DNA of 64,000 bases from Auriscalpium vulgare (lineage: Eukaryota; Basidiomycota; Agaricomycetes; Russulales; Auriscalpiaceae). The translations under genes and the position numbers were made by a program. Below, piece by piece: positions 1-12,590 of this stretch. A model generated the notes under the pieces. It was not told where the DNA came from. It saw only the letters and a program-made list of their open reading frames with translations, and made no database searches. Every line of letters starts with the position of its first letter. The stretch's first letter is position 1. Where the stretch lies: positions 124,001-188,000 of the forward strand of contig JAHBBC010000001.1 in assembly GCA_019915015.1 (NCBI GenBank). The letters are read 5' to 3'.

Positions 1-52
1 CATGATATGTCACAGTCGGACTCGGCAGAGATTACAACAAATGCACACTTAC

Positions 53-308
53 GGAAGACGACCACGGTCCCTGCGATAACGCCCCCGACAGCCGTCATTG
101 ACAGCCACAAGACGGCAAAAATTGAGATACGGTGCTTCTGGTTGCGGGGCGCGGCTCGGATGAATCTGCCGATGATGAAGAGGGCGACCAGGGACGCCGC
201 CGCGGAGTAGTACAGTGCTATCCACACGCGCACACGCGCGACTAGTGCCCAGCAGGCAATGGGTGCGAATACGGCGAGCACGTTCAGGAGGATTGCAGTG
301 AAGGACAT
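53..308 (-). CDS. Membrane protein, 5' exon only (gene runs off the window)
   Basis: Reading the minus strand from an ATG at 308 gives an open frame to the window edge. The first 85 residues contain three hydrophobic stretches (roughly residues 4-23, 29-47 and 62-84) separated by short basic loops, as in small multi-span membrane proteins. A good 5' splice site, GTAAGT, starts at 52 on the minus strand, so the exon probably ends at 53 and the rest of the gene lies left of the window. The family cannot be named from one exon; a four-span fungal membrane protein is one possibility. The open frame and the hydrophobic pattern are seen directly; the intron is inferred. Confidence 0.5.
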
Positions 309-2690
309 CGTGGCGGTTGTCTGGAGGAGGTGGCTCGACGGAGAGCAAACTCGGGGAAGTCGATTTCCCACGCTCGACACGTGCGCCGGAGAATCGCCGC
401 AGGCTCTGACTTGCATACGACACCCATCCTCTCGGTACGTCCAAATTACGACCGACTACGCGAGGGATTTCATAGTGCTACCGTCTCATGCAGCTCTGCA
501 GGCGTCTCGGACCCTATGGATCACTGGTGCGTCGCCACGTCGTCCATCTGGCGCCCCAGCTGACACTCGCGAACTCATTTCACAGATCGAACTCCGGAGA
601 GCTGAGCGTCCATTCGTGACACGGAAATGCAGGTGTGTCTCCACGCCTGTCGCTCTCTGAACTTGAATCGCTCAAACGCGCCTGAAGGAGTGCGCCTGGC
701 GTGGCGGGGAGGAATGGGTACGTCGCCAGTCTTATCCCACCACGAGTGGTCCTGACCATCCCTTTTTCCTGTAGGAATTGCGCTGGCTGCGAGCATTGAA
801 CATGCCATCCACCGAGCGCCTTGACTCGACGCACGCCGCCCCAGATGCCCCGATGCCCACCTCGGTGCGCCGGCCCCGCCCCGCCCCGCCGACAAACGCC
901 ACACCAAGCGACGCCCTTCCAGAGTATCAAATATATCAGCTGCTCGCAAGAATCGCCGTTACTGCGAAAGACCGAGGGCGTCACGTTGCGCTCGCCCAAT
1001 GGTCTGAAGTTGCGCCTTCCAGATGCCCACGCTGTCTCAAGATAGATCGCTGCACGTCCAGCGAAGAACAAAGGCCATTGTGGCGTTGAGTCGTTGTACG
1101 TCTCCCGTCCTCTCACACGAGCAGTCTTGATGACGCGTGTCTCGTCGCCTTGTTCTTTTCGCCTTGTTCTTTTGTGCTACCCAAGCTCGGACCCAACGCC
1201 GCAGTTCCACCATACTCCTTCCCTGCTGCCACCTCGATCCGTTAATCCGTCCCAACAGAGCCCACGCACAGTCCTCTGCAATCTCTTCCACGCGCGACAC
1301 GACCCCTAGCCAGCCGTGCACGCTGAGGTCGACGACAACTCCCATTGGCCGAAACATATTCTCCATCGCGGTCAGGACAAACCTACGTGACGCTAGCCTG
1401 CGCAACTGGGTGCCAGGATCAGATTGCTCTCATGCGCTCACCACTGACGTCTTTTGTGTCTCCTCGGCGAAACGAAGCAGTAATATGGGGCGTCTTACCT
1501 GGTACTTCGCCCGCCCTTCCAACTCGACCAATCATCCTAACCTTTCTCTTCGTAATTAAGGCTTCGATCTGCTGGTCCACGTCTGCCTCCGACGTCCAAC
1601 TGTCAAGCCTCTCAATCCAAAGCTCGTGCTGTCAGCAAAGCGCTCTTGCCCGAGTCCGCTGGGCGAATGTCATGCAATACATCAGGCGCCTACACGTACA
1701 CGAGCCTGAAGTGAAGATGCTGGCGCTGGAGAAGAACATGAACCGGAGTCGCTATCGTTGGCATGGATGGTATCGTGGTGCGTTGCCCACTCGCATATCC
1801 CGGCGATCCTGACCCTTCTTTCGGATGTAGGCCATCTATGAATCTCTCGGACATGCTACGCGACGCGCGCGTCGCTCTGGCTCCCTCCGCCGACGGCCAA
1901 AACCTCTTCAATGGAAACTGGGCTGGCCGCTTGCAAGGGTTGCTGCTTCGACGAAAGACCAGGACACCGACTGGATCCAGTTTTCGCTGCCAGAAGCTGC
2001 GCCGCGCGCGCCCAACCGTGGCGCCCGTCCTTCCGGTGCGTCGCCTTGGCTTCTCGCCTTCTTGCGCGGGCTCACGTCGACAAACAGATGCGCTCGTTAC
2101 TCGGCCCATCACTACAATAAATGCGCTCCCTTGATCATTATTGCCTGAGCTGTATCCTCCAGACGCCTCCTCCTGGGACGGAATCTCGACTCGACACGAC
2201 ACGCGAAGCAGCTCTCCTCTCCAGCGTCGGCTTGGCCTCGCAAGCGTGGCGACCACGGGCCTGAACGACGGAAACGACGCTCGCGGCAGCTCGTATCATC
2301 GGCTTGTGCTCTCATAGGCCCATCTCTGCAGGCTCAGCGCGCGCTCAATGTACTATCTCGGTCGAAGCCTCGGTTTCTGTTGCCTCGCCTCGACCGACAT
2401 CATCGCTAGTCTGCACGGGGTGTGGCAGCTATATATGGACGACCCTTGCGGTGGGCAGGCTTGACCTTGCGTTCAGTTCTTCCTTGCGGCCTGGCGCGCT
2501 GTCGCGCTGTACGGTGTATTTCTGGAATGTATGCGCTCGTTTAACAAATACCCATGCTGCCATCTTAACCAATTGAGACGCAAACGCGCGTGTATAACTG
2601 GCAGGCAACTTCATCGCGTCGCGTTCGATATCGTCACGACCAGCGACGCCGGCCACTACATGCGGTGATACTTTGCCTTCAACTCTTCAG
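309..2690. other. No supportable gene
   Basis: About 2.4 kb of GC-rich sequence with many overlapping short open frames on both strands. None shows a recognisable domain, a signal peptide followed by a coherent protein, or a consistent exon-intron series. I see no strong tandem repeat. It may be intergenic DNA or strongly decayed copies of the array to its right. Confidence 0.5.
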
Positions 2691-2699
2691 TGTAGGTGG

Positions 2700-3300
2700 C
2701 CCCCGAGCTGAAGTTGGGCTCTCGGTCGCGTCAAGAAAAGCGAGAGCGCGGCTGGCAACCGGGTCATTCTAAGGCTAAGTACTCCACTTCCCGCGGGCCG
2801 CGGCCTTTTCGCCAATGGAGAGCCACGGAGGCGAGCTGGAAGCATGGCTCGGCCGATCGAGGCGTGGCGCAGGTGCGTGGCGAGACGGCCTTGCACTTCC
2901 ACTCTGCCATTGAATTACATTGCAAGAACGTTGCCTACGTTCTGCTGCCACGCTCTCGCGTGGCACACGTCCACCGCGTCGCCCTCCAATTGCACACGTG
3001 TCGGCCATGCACGTTGTCATTACGTGAGTTCTGCACGTCGATCGGTATTCACAAACCGTGAACGTCGAGATCCTCGCGGCGTGCCGAACACGGTGCGCGT
3101 GGGACGTGGTGAGACAGGCAGGCCGTGGCGTGCATGCGCTATGCGAACGCGTCGCGGGGCTGGGAGGAGTTTTCGTCTGCAGCTCGACGTTTGTCTCGAA
3201 GGTCGATACGCGAGGCAACGTATACCGGCGACGTGGGAGCCTGAGGCACGGTATGTGGCGACGTGGCTATACGTATAGTGGATTGGTATACTATATAGGC
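2700..3300 (+). promoter_or_regulatory. Duplicated 5' flank and TATA box of leucine-rich gene 1
   Basis: This flank shares long stretches with 8430-9090, upstream of gene 2: for example the tract at 2780-2880 matches 8521-8642 with scattered changes. At its 3' end both carry a TATA element at a similar distance from the start codon: CTATATAGG at 3291-3299 (88 bp before the ATG at 3379) and CTATAAAG at 9078-9085 (99 bp before the ATG at 9177). Conservation of the flank suggests that gene and promoter were duplicated together. Confidence 0.55.
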
Positions 3301-3378
3301 AGGAGCGAAGGGAGGCACAGGAGCTCATCCTGCCTCCTCATTCCCCAACGACCGCGTCGCACCGTCGTCAACTACTCC

Positions 3379-4368
3379 ATGGATGATGAATATGAAGAGG
3401 GAATGTTTGCAATGCTGCACAACCGAGCTAACGGCATTTGCTTGTTGGCCGGAGGCGGCATCAAACTGATACTCCCGAACGACACAGAGCGCATCTTTAC
3501 GGACGAAAGATCTATTCAGGCAATTTTCGAGGCAATGACGATGCCGCTAGAAGAACAATTTCGGAGTATCGAGGTACTTCAAGGGGCGCCATATGACAAC
3601 AAAATTGCGCTCGCCATCACCGCAACTGCACTGCGGGTTCGCACTCTCGTGCTACAGCTACCTCCCAACACAGAGACATGGCTGCCTTTGCATATCTTCA
3701 GCAAACTAGAGAATCTGACGCTAGAGGAAGGCCCCGAATGGAAACTAAGGAAACTGCCGCGCGTCCTCGGCCACTTGCCAAATCTCAAATCGCTTTCAAT
3801 CATTCGTATAACAATAATCCCGAAGACACTTGAGGAGACAAACCAAGAAGTGAAAAAATCTTACCGAGCCACATTGTACGGCCTCACGGAACTACATGTC
3901 GTCGACGATTTTCAAACGACACACTTCCTCCTGGTCAGACTGGTCACGCCAGCCCTCACATCTAGATCGATCACCATCGAAGTTATCCCGCGTTGCAAAA
4001 CATCTGTCATGGATATCGTGAAGATAGCTCTTTAAGTGCGGCAATACGAAGGGGAAGGCCTGGCAAAGAAAAAAAATTCGATCGATGTGGTTTTCAATGG
4101 CCACACATGCACGCTCTCAAGCACCATTACGCCTTTAGATGGGAAAGAAGTAACCACGAAAGCCAAGTTGTTCTGGGATGCCAAGAACGTCGACAAATAC
4201 TTGCGAGGAGAGGTTTTGGATGTTCTCCTGAACGTGTGCGAGGAGTCCAAAGGCTCCAATCGTATGAAAGAATGGGTGGGATCGCTTGGGGAGGGAACAG
4301 AGTGGACTGAGTTCATCAACAAATATTATGTGCCGACGAAGACAACAGGTCACGGTAAGAGCGAATGA
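3379..4368 (+). pseudogene. Leucine-rich protein, array copy 1, interrupted by an in-frame stop
   Basis: From the ATG at 3379 (88 bp after a TATA box) the frame is open for 218 codons, meets TAA at 4033-4035, and continues in the same frame for another 110 codons to 4368. The downstream part matches the C-terminal part of copy 2 (9177-10082): both have a KLFWDA/ELFWDA motif followed by a helix. The stop therefore truncates a single ancestral protein of about 329 residues. No usable intron spans the stop. The central part has irregular leucine-rich segments (LxxLxxLxL) resembling F-box/LRR proteins, but I see no F-box. It could be a nonsense allele or an expressed truncated protein. No function can be assigned. 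Confidence 0.6.
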
Positions 4369-7300
4369 ATAAGATATACATGCATTGGACGCTACACACG
4401 TACATGGCGGAATGACAGAGCATCACAGTTGTGGGTACCTCGTCCTGGTAAAACAAAAAGTAGTCACCCTGCATTATTTAGCTGCGGCAAAGTATTTAAG
4501 CCTATGTGTCCAAGAACGAGGGATATACTGTTGACGTACCCTTCCCGCCTGTCTGCGGCCGATCAGAAACATGACTTGGCACTTGCACGAGAACGCCCAG
4601 CTGCGGAAAAGCTGGTAGGGGAGCGTCCGACATCAGTCCGACATTCTCGTCTGGCTGCGGGATCGAGAAGTCATGTAAATGATGCGCCGGGCGCGCTGCC
4701 AGCGCTCTGTAGCTCCTGAAAATGGCAGCACGAGGGAGAGCGTCGACGCATCAGTCGGTCTGTAGAACTTGTGTGAGCAATTGAGCAGAAGCTTGAGGTA
4801 CGCTACGCACCTTCCCCAATGACCTCCCGCGCAGGCGCGATAGATGCAGAGCCGCGAGCATTTTGGCGTCAGATGGGGAGCCCGTAGTCTCCATGTAGTT
4901 GCGCGCCGGGATGGGAATTTTGATCTGCAGCAATGAGTGAGCAACATTTGCGCGAAGGCGAGCGACAAGATACTCAGCAGACTGAGATATGCATGGTACA
5001 CGCCTGATGTCCCGAGGACGTCAGACTGTCTGCGGGTCTGCTCACATAGGCCGCGGGTGTATCGGATGGAATATCTAGCCCGAACGTCAGACCGAAGGAC
5101 GAAAGCGAGCGATATGTTACTCACCAAATGCATATGCATCGTACGCGCCTGCTGGTCCGAAGATGCTTCTCGATGACAAGCCCTATGAAGGAGACCGAAC
5201 GCCATGCGTCAGTATGTATGATTAAGGACACAAGTAGACAAGGAACTGCGGTGATTGCGTCTGACGAGCTTGGGCGGCGACGCTGCGATTGATGGGCGCG
5301 CTCGACGAGGTGACGTGGCGAAAATTTCCCCACTTCACGGAATGAAAGACCCAAAGGAGGGGAGTTTCCACACTGCAGTCAGCGGCAATGCATTACAGAG
5401 GTGGATTCAACAGAGGATCTGATTGTGGTGGTTAGCTAGAGGGAACGGTTGACGGAGCTCGAGGCGTTCGGCCGTCGGGCCTCGGCCGGCAGCCGATGAC
5501 CACGTGAGCGCAACGCGTTCGGCGCGTCGGCCACTCGTATTTGTCCCTGAGCTGCAGACCAAACAAAACCCCAGCCCTATAAGAGACGAGCAGCTCGTAC
5601 GGCCTCTGCGATCACTCTTCTCCCCTCCCGCCATGTCCGCCCACGCCGCGCTCAGTCGTGACCCGACCGCACGTCAGCTAGCCCTCCCATCATGGTCTTT
5701 TCGTCGCCTCAGGTGCCTCAACAGGCTACTGCACTAGCACCGCAAACATCAGAAGATCGGGTGCGTCTGTTTGAATGGCGAGACTTCCATCGCCGATTTG
5801 ACACTCGCTGGCAGAGCGCACAGTAGCTTTATTCATGACCGAGATGCCAGCGGGCTATGTATGTCGATGGTTAGTACTTTCTTCAGTACTCACGGGCTCT
5901 AGACTGTTATGCACGCAGCTCTCGCAACGCTACGCCGCAATATCGACGTCTTGGTACGTCCTCGCATACATCTGTCGCCCGCGGAGTACCCTCACATTTC
6001 GTGCTTTACTTACCCCTTTTCTCTTCCGCAGCGTACGCTCTGCGGGAGCGCCCGGTGAGATGAACCGTCCCTATGTGCTGTATTCTCGCATCATCCAAGC
6101 ATTCTACGGGGTTCAGTGTGGATCTATGCGCCAAGCTGTACAGTTGTTCTCGCCGGAGATTAAATCATACACCATTGAAGTCTTACTGGTCTTGCATGCC
6201 GAGCAAAGAAGTGAGAGCACGAAAATGCATGCATATATTCTGGCTACCGCGCGATAAGTAGATAGTGACGTCGCGGACATAACGTCCTTCTGCGCCTGCA
6301 AGGAACCGCATCTAAAAGGCGCAGGAACATGAGCAGCGTCTCCGCCACAAGGGACAGATCCGCATAATAAGTCGCTGCGAAGTGCCGATGAGACAGGGCG
6401 GGCTGTGGCGCTCCCAAACGTCGGCAGGGTCTCGCAGCGGCGCAGCGGAGGACACGGCCCAAATCAAGTTTTCGTGCGACGATGGTGGAAGGCGGTCCGC
6501 CGATGCGCAAGAGGCGGGGTGAATGGGCTCGTCTATAATGACAGCGAGACCAGCTATGCAAATAAGATATGGCGTCAGTAGAATCGCATACCGGAGGCAC
6601 TCAGTGGCGACGTACCACGTATGGACGTATCCTCCGGGGCACCCTCTCCTGTGCGCACGCTCGCTGCCTAACCGACGGTGCCGAGAGAGGTTGGCCAGAG
6701 TAAGCCGAATACCGGTGTCGGCGCAGGACGCTGTGCGAGAGCAGTCCTGATGAATTTCCGTCAGTAGGGAACATATATTGTAAGGCATCGCGACCTACCT
6801 CTCACAGACTCATCGTCTTCCAGCTCACCTCCATCTGTCGATATTTTGATGGAAGTCACGGTAGCGGCACCGCGCAGCACCGATGCAGGCCTATAACAGA
6901 ATCGCTTGGTTAGGCACACCCGCAACGAAGGTTGCAGAAGACATACGAACGTGGGTGCGATCCCTATGAGCGTGGTGGCCGCAAGGCAGACGATCCAGAG
7001 AGCATAGAGCTACGCAGATCCAGAGAACGCTTGCGCAGGATAGCCCAAATGTCGGCACAGATAGACGTCGGCCTGGAGACGGCAGAGCGAAAAACATGGG
7101 CCAGATTTGTGCATGAAGAGCTGAAGGCAACTTTTGTCAGGACGAATGGCATCCTGAGGCGTGCAGTGGCGACATACCAAAGCCTGGCCATGCGGACGTA
7201 TCCTCCTGCTTACTCGAGTTCGCGCGCGTCCTCTGACTGCGAGACCGCCGATGTCGTAGGAAGCTGGATGACGACACGACCACGGTCAAGGAAAACCGGC

Positions 7301-8430
7301 GTAAGTATTGGACGACACGTGAGGACACTGACGATTTCCGTCATGAATCAGTAGAGATCGCTGCGGAATGTGGCGACGTACCGTACTTGCCCATAGCCAC
7401 GGTCCTCTCATCCAGTTCGTCGATGGCGAGGGAAGCAACGCCACTGATGGCGCCTATGTAGGCCGAGAAATGAGGCCGGTATTTGTCGGTGAGCAGCCTG
7501 GAGCACACGAAATGCGGGGACGATTGGGAGCCCTGTTGTCGAAGGGCGAGCAGAACAACGGCCGTGGCGCAGTTATTTGCGCATGTTTTGACGCGGCACG
7601 CCCACGGGCCGCACACGCCCGCCCGACCGCCACCCACGACCAGCACACCGCCGCAATGCAGCGCTATCGTTGCCTCACCTTCATCCCGCGACCTCGACAT
7701 TCAGCAAGCGACAATCCTCGTCGACATCTAGCGATAATTGACCTCCAAACCAACAAACGCGCTGACGAGTCAGGACCGCTTTCACAAGTAACAAACACAT
7801 CTAAGTCAATTTCTTCAAGCTAAACTAGCTCCACAAGACATATCGCATGAAGATCATTTTTCCAGCACCAGCCGAGACCATTCCAGCATCCCGCATAACG
7901 ACAGCAATCTCGGGCGAGACGCCATATTTCTTGTCGCAGTGGTGGCGGCGGCAGCCTAAGCTTGGTGCGCATCTCGAACTTGCAATACATATCGTCTACC
8001 GTTCGCTCACTCTGGACTGCGTGGAAATAGCCCAGGGTAATTGCGGCAGTTCCCCTTGGCGTATTCTGCAGCTACATCTGTCTCTGCCGCGCGCCGTGGA
8101 TTCCGCATGTCAGAAATGTAGACCCGACCATTGAAGTAGCGTCAGCCGCGCCGCGCCCCTTCCTCCAATGTGACGCAGCGCCTTACCTGCGATGCTTACG
8201 GCGTCATACAATCTCAAAACAAATGGGCTACAGTCGTGCGTGCATAACTGACAGGTAACTACAGTATGCGCGAGGCGCATAGGGGCAGGCGATTATCGAA
8301 GTATGGACCGGGCTCGGCCATCGGACTTCCTCCATCTCCCACGAGCTACCCTCGCATCGCGTTCGATATCGGTGCGACCAGAGACGGCGGCCACTCCTAT
8401 ACATTGGTATTGTGGCCTCAATTATAATTC
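4369..8430. repeat. Inter-gene part of the segmental array, decayed
   Basis: No intact gene seen. The first 130 bp after copy 1 match the 3' flank of copy 2 (10170-10280), with a shared cagtcaccctgcatta element. At 5540-5710 lies a TATA-leader module also found at 20.7 and 23.4 kb. A repeat with the core cagtggcgacgtacca (6582-6619; 7146-7182) recurs at 11.37, 11.91, 15.52 and 16.12 kb. On the minus strand at 6530-6610 a hydrophobic stretch (LRYAILLTPYLICIAGLAVI) suggests a remnant of a multi-span membrane-protein gene, but frames change within it. 7500-8200 matches 19450-20150. Confidence 0.45.
7500..8200. repeat. Duplicated block, partner at 19450-20150
   Basis: Two blocks about 12 kb apart align over roughly 700 bp. 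For example, cggcggcagcctaagct and the following tract at about 7949-8045 recur at 19857-19950, and the tract around 7640-7760 recurs at 19610-19700. Changes and small gaps are scattered along the alignment, so the duplication is not very recent. Neither copy carries an intact reading frame that I can defend. Confidence 0.55.
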
Positions 8431-9070
8431 TTCTTTGCACTTTGCGGCCCCGCCAAATTGGGCCCTTGGTCGCGCACCAGCGCAGTTGGCAAGTGGGTTC
8501 TCCTCAGGCTAAGCGCTAAGTACTCCACTTCCCGCGGCCCGCGACCATGGTAGGACTGTTTGCCAATGAAGAGCCATGGCGCGGCGGTGAGCTGGACGCA
8601 TCGCATGGATTTGGCCGATGGAGGCGTGGCGCAGGTGCACGGTGAGACCGTACGTATTGCTCTACGACTCAGACTACATGGCAGAATGTCGCCAAAGGTC
8701 TGCTGTTCCGCTCCCGTGTCGTAGACGTCTGCCGCTCGACGTGGGTTACTCTCCAATTTCGCACGTATCCGGCCTGCACGTTGTCACTACGTGGGTGTTG
8801 CACGTCGATCAGTCTTCACGTTGTCATTACGTGGGTATTGCACATCGATCCGTCTTCACAAAACATTGCGTGGCGTGCATCCGCTAGGCGAACGGGTGCG
8901 CGGTGTCCGGGAGCTTTTGTCGGCAGCGACGGTGGCGGGCTGATGCGCAGCCTCAAGCTCCGATCGACGAAGCAGCTCGGCGTTCGCCTTGAAGGTCGAC
9001 GCGCCATGCAACGTATACCGGCGACGTGGTAATTAAGGTGCGTGGCGACGAAGATGCACGTATCGTGTGT

Positions 9071-9100
9071 TGGTACACTATAAAGTCAAGAGCGACGGGG
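9071..9100 (+). promoter_or_regulatory. TATA box of leucine-rich gene 2
   Basis: CTATAAAG at 9078-9085 lies 99 bp before the start codon at 9177, in the same context as the TATA box of copy 1. Confidence 0.5.
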
Positions 9101-9176
9101 AGACCGAGGAGCTCATCCCGCCGTCTCCTATCCTTCGTCCCTCAAGTGCCTACATCGCTCCGCCGCACACCACGCC

Positions 9177-10082
9177 ATGGACGAATTCAACAACAGTCCA
9201 ATACTACAAATTCACGAGTCGCTACAAGACGTCTGCTTCATGGCCCACAGCGTCAAATTGACGATGAAAAACGAGTCGCGCAAATCCTCGGACAAGAGAG
9301 AGACCTGGTTACTCGGGGACGAATGCATTCAGCCAGTCATTGATCAAATGAAGATGCCGCTAGAAGCTCTTTCGATCATCGAAGTAGCTGGAGGGGCGAC
9401 ATGGGACGAGAACCTCGCGTGCGCTATCGCTGTGCAGACGAAGCAGCTCCGTACTCTCATTCTGCAGCTACCTACCGACACAACGATACGGCCGCCGTTG
9501 CATATGTTAAACCCTCTCCAGCATTTGAAGCTCGTGGATGGCTTCAAATGGAACGCACTCGATCTTCTGGACGTCCTCCAAAAATTGCCACACCTCAGGT
9601 CGCTTTCACTGAGCAATATCGCGGACCCTTATTCAGTTAGAAAGGCCGCAGAACGTCTCGAAGTCCCATTGCATGGGCTCAGAGAGCTAGAAATCCACGA
9701 GTCGATACCTATGACTCAAATCCTTCTGCAAAAGCTGGATACGCCTGCCCTCACATCAAGGACGATCACTCTCAAGGTTCTCCCGGATTCTACAGACTCC
9801 ATCACGGGCGTAGTGGGGACAGCTGTTCAAGGGCAGCAATCATATCACGTGGATGCCGATCTGGATTCTGATGTTCGCACATGCACGCTCATTAGCTCTA
9901 TAACGACTATCAATAAGGGAGTATTTGTCACCCTCACGACGACGGTCGAATTGTTCTGGGATGCCTCGAGAGACGACATATCATTGAGGACATATGTCTT
10001 GGATTTGTTCAAGACTGCGTGCACCGAGTCCACGGACTCCCAACATAAATATTGGGCTGGGCGGCTTGGAGTTACAGCATGA
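9177..10082 (+). CDS. Leucine-rich protein, array copy 2 (301 aa)
   Basis: Single-exon frame of 301 codons from the ATG at 9177. The protein has an N-terminal region of about 70 residues, a middle part with irregular leucine-rich repeats (segments such as LRTLILQL, LQHLKLVDG, LPHLRSLSLSNI), then a TPALTSRTITLKVLP segment and a C-terminal half with the ELFWDAS motif. The two subfamilies in the array (copies 1/2 and 3/4) share this order: leucine-rich part, a TPxLTxxxIxxx segment, then a WD-containing strand. No F-box, signal peptide or membrane span is evident. Fungal F-box/LRR proteins are the nearest general resemblance. Function unknown. Confidence 0.7.
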   Translation: MDEFNNSPILQIHESLQDVCFMAHSVKLTMKNESRKSSDKRETWLLGDECIQPVIDQMKMPLEALSIIEVAGGATWDENLACAIAVQTKQLRTLILQLPTDTTIRPPLHMLNPLQHLKLVDGFKWNALDLLDVLQKLPHLRSLSLSNIADPYSVRKAAERLEVPLHGLRELEIHESIPMTQILLQKLDTPALTSRTITLKVLPDSTDSITGVVGTAVQGQQSYHVDADLDSDVRTCTLISSITTINKGVFVTLTTTVELFWDASRDDISLRTYVLDLFKTACTESTDSQHKYWAGRLGVTA

Positions 10083-12590
10083 CGAGTGGAATGTCTCGCT
10101 CCATAATTTCTGGAAGATTCTGGAGGCAGAAGAAGACAACGTGTGGTAACGGACACGTAGCGTAGAAATGTATTGAATTGCTACGCACATACATGGCGGA
10201 ATTTCAGAGCTTCACCCCCCTGCACTGGTGTACTTTTCCCAGGCAAAGGCAGTCACCCTGCATTATATGGCTGCGCGGATTCTTGAAATACAATGAGGCC
10301 ATGTCTTGAACACGAAGGGAGATGCTGCTGACGTACCCTGTTCGCGCTTCTGCTGCCGATCGAATTTCATCGAACGACGTTAAGTAGCTGAGCGCTTGCG
10401 CGGGTCCGCCCAGCTGCAGACACTGGTGGAAACATTAGATATTCTCGTCTGGATGCGGGATCGAGGATATCAGGGAGATGATGCGGCACGCGCGCTGCTC
10501 GGCAGTTCATGAGTGGGAAGCCCGAGCGAGAGCGTCAATGCATTAGTCGGTATTTATATGAGTAATTTATATTCCGGCTATCGGATGATGCGCTAGTAGT
10601 CACCATGTAATTGCGCGCCGGAACGGAAATCTTGGTTTGTAGCAACAGGCAGGGATGAAGGAGGACTAAGCGTGTCGCAGGAGGCATCTGCGATCGCACT
10701 GGCGCCGGAGAAGAGTCAGACAGGGAGGAAAGGAGAGCAATCTGATACTCACTGAGGCGACCACTGGTCTGACGCATGTCAAAATAAAAGGTCTCTCCGT
10801 GCCTTCTCCAGGAAACGGCTGTCGCTTGAGCTTGGCCAGCGATCGATGGGCTAGCCGCTGGCAGACGAAGAGACGTAGCGTAAGATCCTTCACGACAGAC
10901 CGAAGTAAGATCAAAGAAGAATTCCTAGTCGTTTGACGATGTGTTTTCAGAGGATGTTCGTGATTGTGGTTCACCATCGAAATATTAATGGTCTTACACG
11001 CGAAGCAAAGTGAGAGCACAAAACTCCATGCATATATTCGGGCTACGTGACGGTAAGGAGATAGTGACGGCGCGGACGTAACGTCGTTCTGCATCAGGAA
11101 AGAACCAAATCCAGGAGGGACAAGAACGTGAGTAGAGTCGCCACGTGGAAAAGGATACTTAGAATACGGCGCTACGAGATTCAGATGAGACACGGCGAGC
11201 GGTGCTCACAAACGTCGGCACGAATCGACGCAGCGATGAACATGGCCCAAGTCGAGTCCCAGGAAGTTTGGCGATGATATCAAGGGTGAGTCGACGGTGC
11301 ACAAGGGGCGGGGTATATGGGCTTGTGCATGATATTACTGCGAGCACCGCTCTGCACATATATGTTCAGAACAAATCGCATACCGGAGGCGCCCAGTGGT
11401 CACGTACCGAAGTCTGGACATACGGAGGAAGCGGCTTGACCCGGGTATGTGGGAGAGCCGGTGTAGGCGTAGGACGCTATGTGAGAGCAGTCCTGCTAAT
11501 TTTCCGTCAGTGGGAATGACATGCTGTAAGGCGTGGCGACCTACCTCTCATGAGCCGCTATCGAGCGCGATTGTCTAATCCCTGCTCGTTTCCTCGTCGG
11601 TTTTGAAACGGAAGCAGCAATGGTGTCATCGCGCAGCCACGATGCAGGCCTAGAGACAAGATCGCTCGCTCCGGCGGAGGTTGCAGAAGACACGGACACG
11701 GTGTGCGGTCCCTTACATCGACGCCGCAAGGGATAGCGAGTTCCAAGGAGAGGCGAGCGGTGGCGTTGCCAAAACTGGCATGGATGAACCTCGGTTTGGT
11801 AACGGTGCAGCGACGGCGCAGGACGCGGGACGCGGAACAGATCCAACTCTGGGGAGGTTGGCGATGAAGACGGTGAGCGCAGCTATATCAAAATGTCGGT
11901 CAGGAGAGATCGCATGATGAGGCGTGCAGTGGCGACGTACCAAATCCATGCCATGCGTACATAATTCTCCTCCCACTCAGATCGGCGCGTGCTCGATCGT
12001 TGCGAGACCGCCGAAGTCGCTGGAAGGAGGTTTGATGAGGGCACCAGGGCCGGTAGACATATAAGACGCTATGCGAGGATACTGCGTCGTCCTCTCCCTC
12101 CCCCAGCAGCCAGCTCGCGTCCTGTCCGTCGGTGTGGCGAGAGGTGGCGATGATGTCACGATGTAGGCCTAGGGATGAGAATCTGGTGCGAGGGGTGATC
12201 TCGAAGATGGCATAATCGCAGGGCGTGTTACGAGCCACCGTCAGCCGAGCGGTGAGTGAGCAGAACGCGGACGTGGAAAGCGACGTGCCAGTCGACGGGA
12301 GGAAGTGAGCGTGGTTGTTTGCGCGTGCTATGACGCCCGGGGCCGGGCCGCTCGCCGCGTGTTGTCTCTTGTTGTCTTCGCCCGCCCACCCAGAACAACG
12401 AATGACCATGCAGAACTTGACATCTACGCAACCGTTGTATAACGAGTACGAGGTGAATTGTGAGCTTTTCACTTGTCCCCAGCTGGACCGTCTCGATTGC
12501 GAATCACAGCTCCAAGCTCGACTCGTTGAAAGCCTCAGCAAGGCGCCAGTATGCTTTTCGTGGGCATGAATCCTCACGCGACATCCAGCT
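10083..12590. repeat. Array spacer with repeated blocks, no intact gene
   Basis: The first 200 bp are the 3' flank shared with copy 1. Copies of the cagtggcgacgtacca repeat lie at 11374-11410 and 11909-11943. The stretch 12060-12440 matches 16320-16700 at high identity (both contain a tract with cagcagccagctcgcgtcct). On the minus strand near 11870-11900 a short hydrophobic frame (DIAALTVFIANLPRVG) matches one at 16.08 kb, but both are cut off by the same change of frame. I read these as decayed membrane-protein gene copies. Confidence 0.45.

Noticed and set aside
1137..1559. Apparent signal peptide at the start of a plus-strand frame (MSRRLVLFALFF)
   Set aside because: Sequence after the hydrophobic start shows no coherent protein, no cysteine pattern and no exon continuation.
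1690..2256. 188-codon minus-strand frame and overlapping frames in 0.6-2.3 kb
   Set aside because: Arg/Ser-rich random-looking content on both strands, no motif, no paralog.
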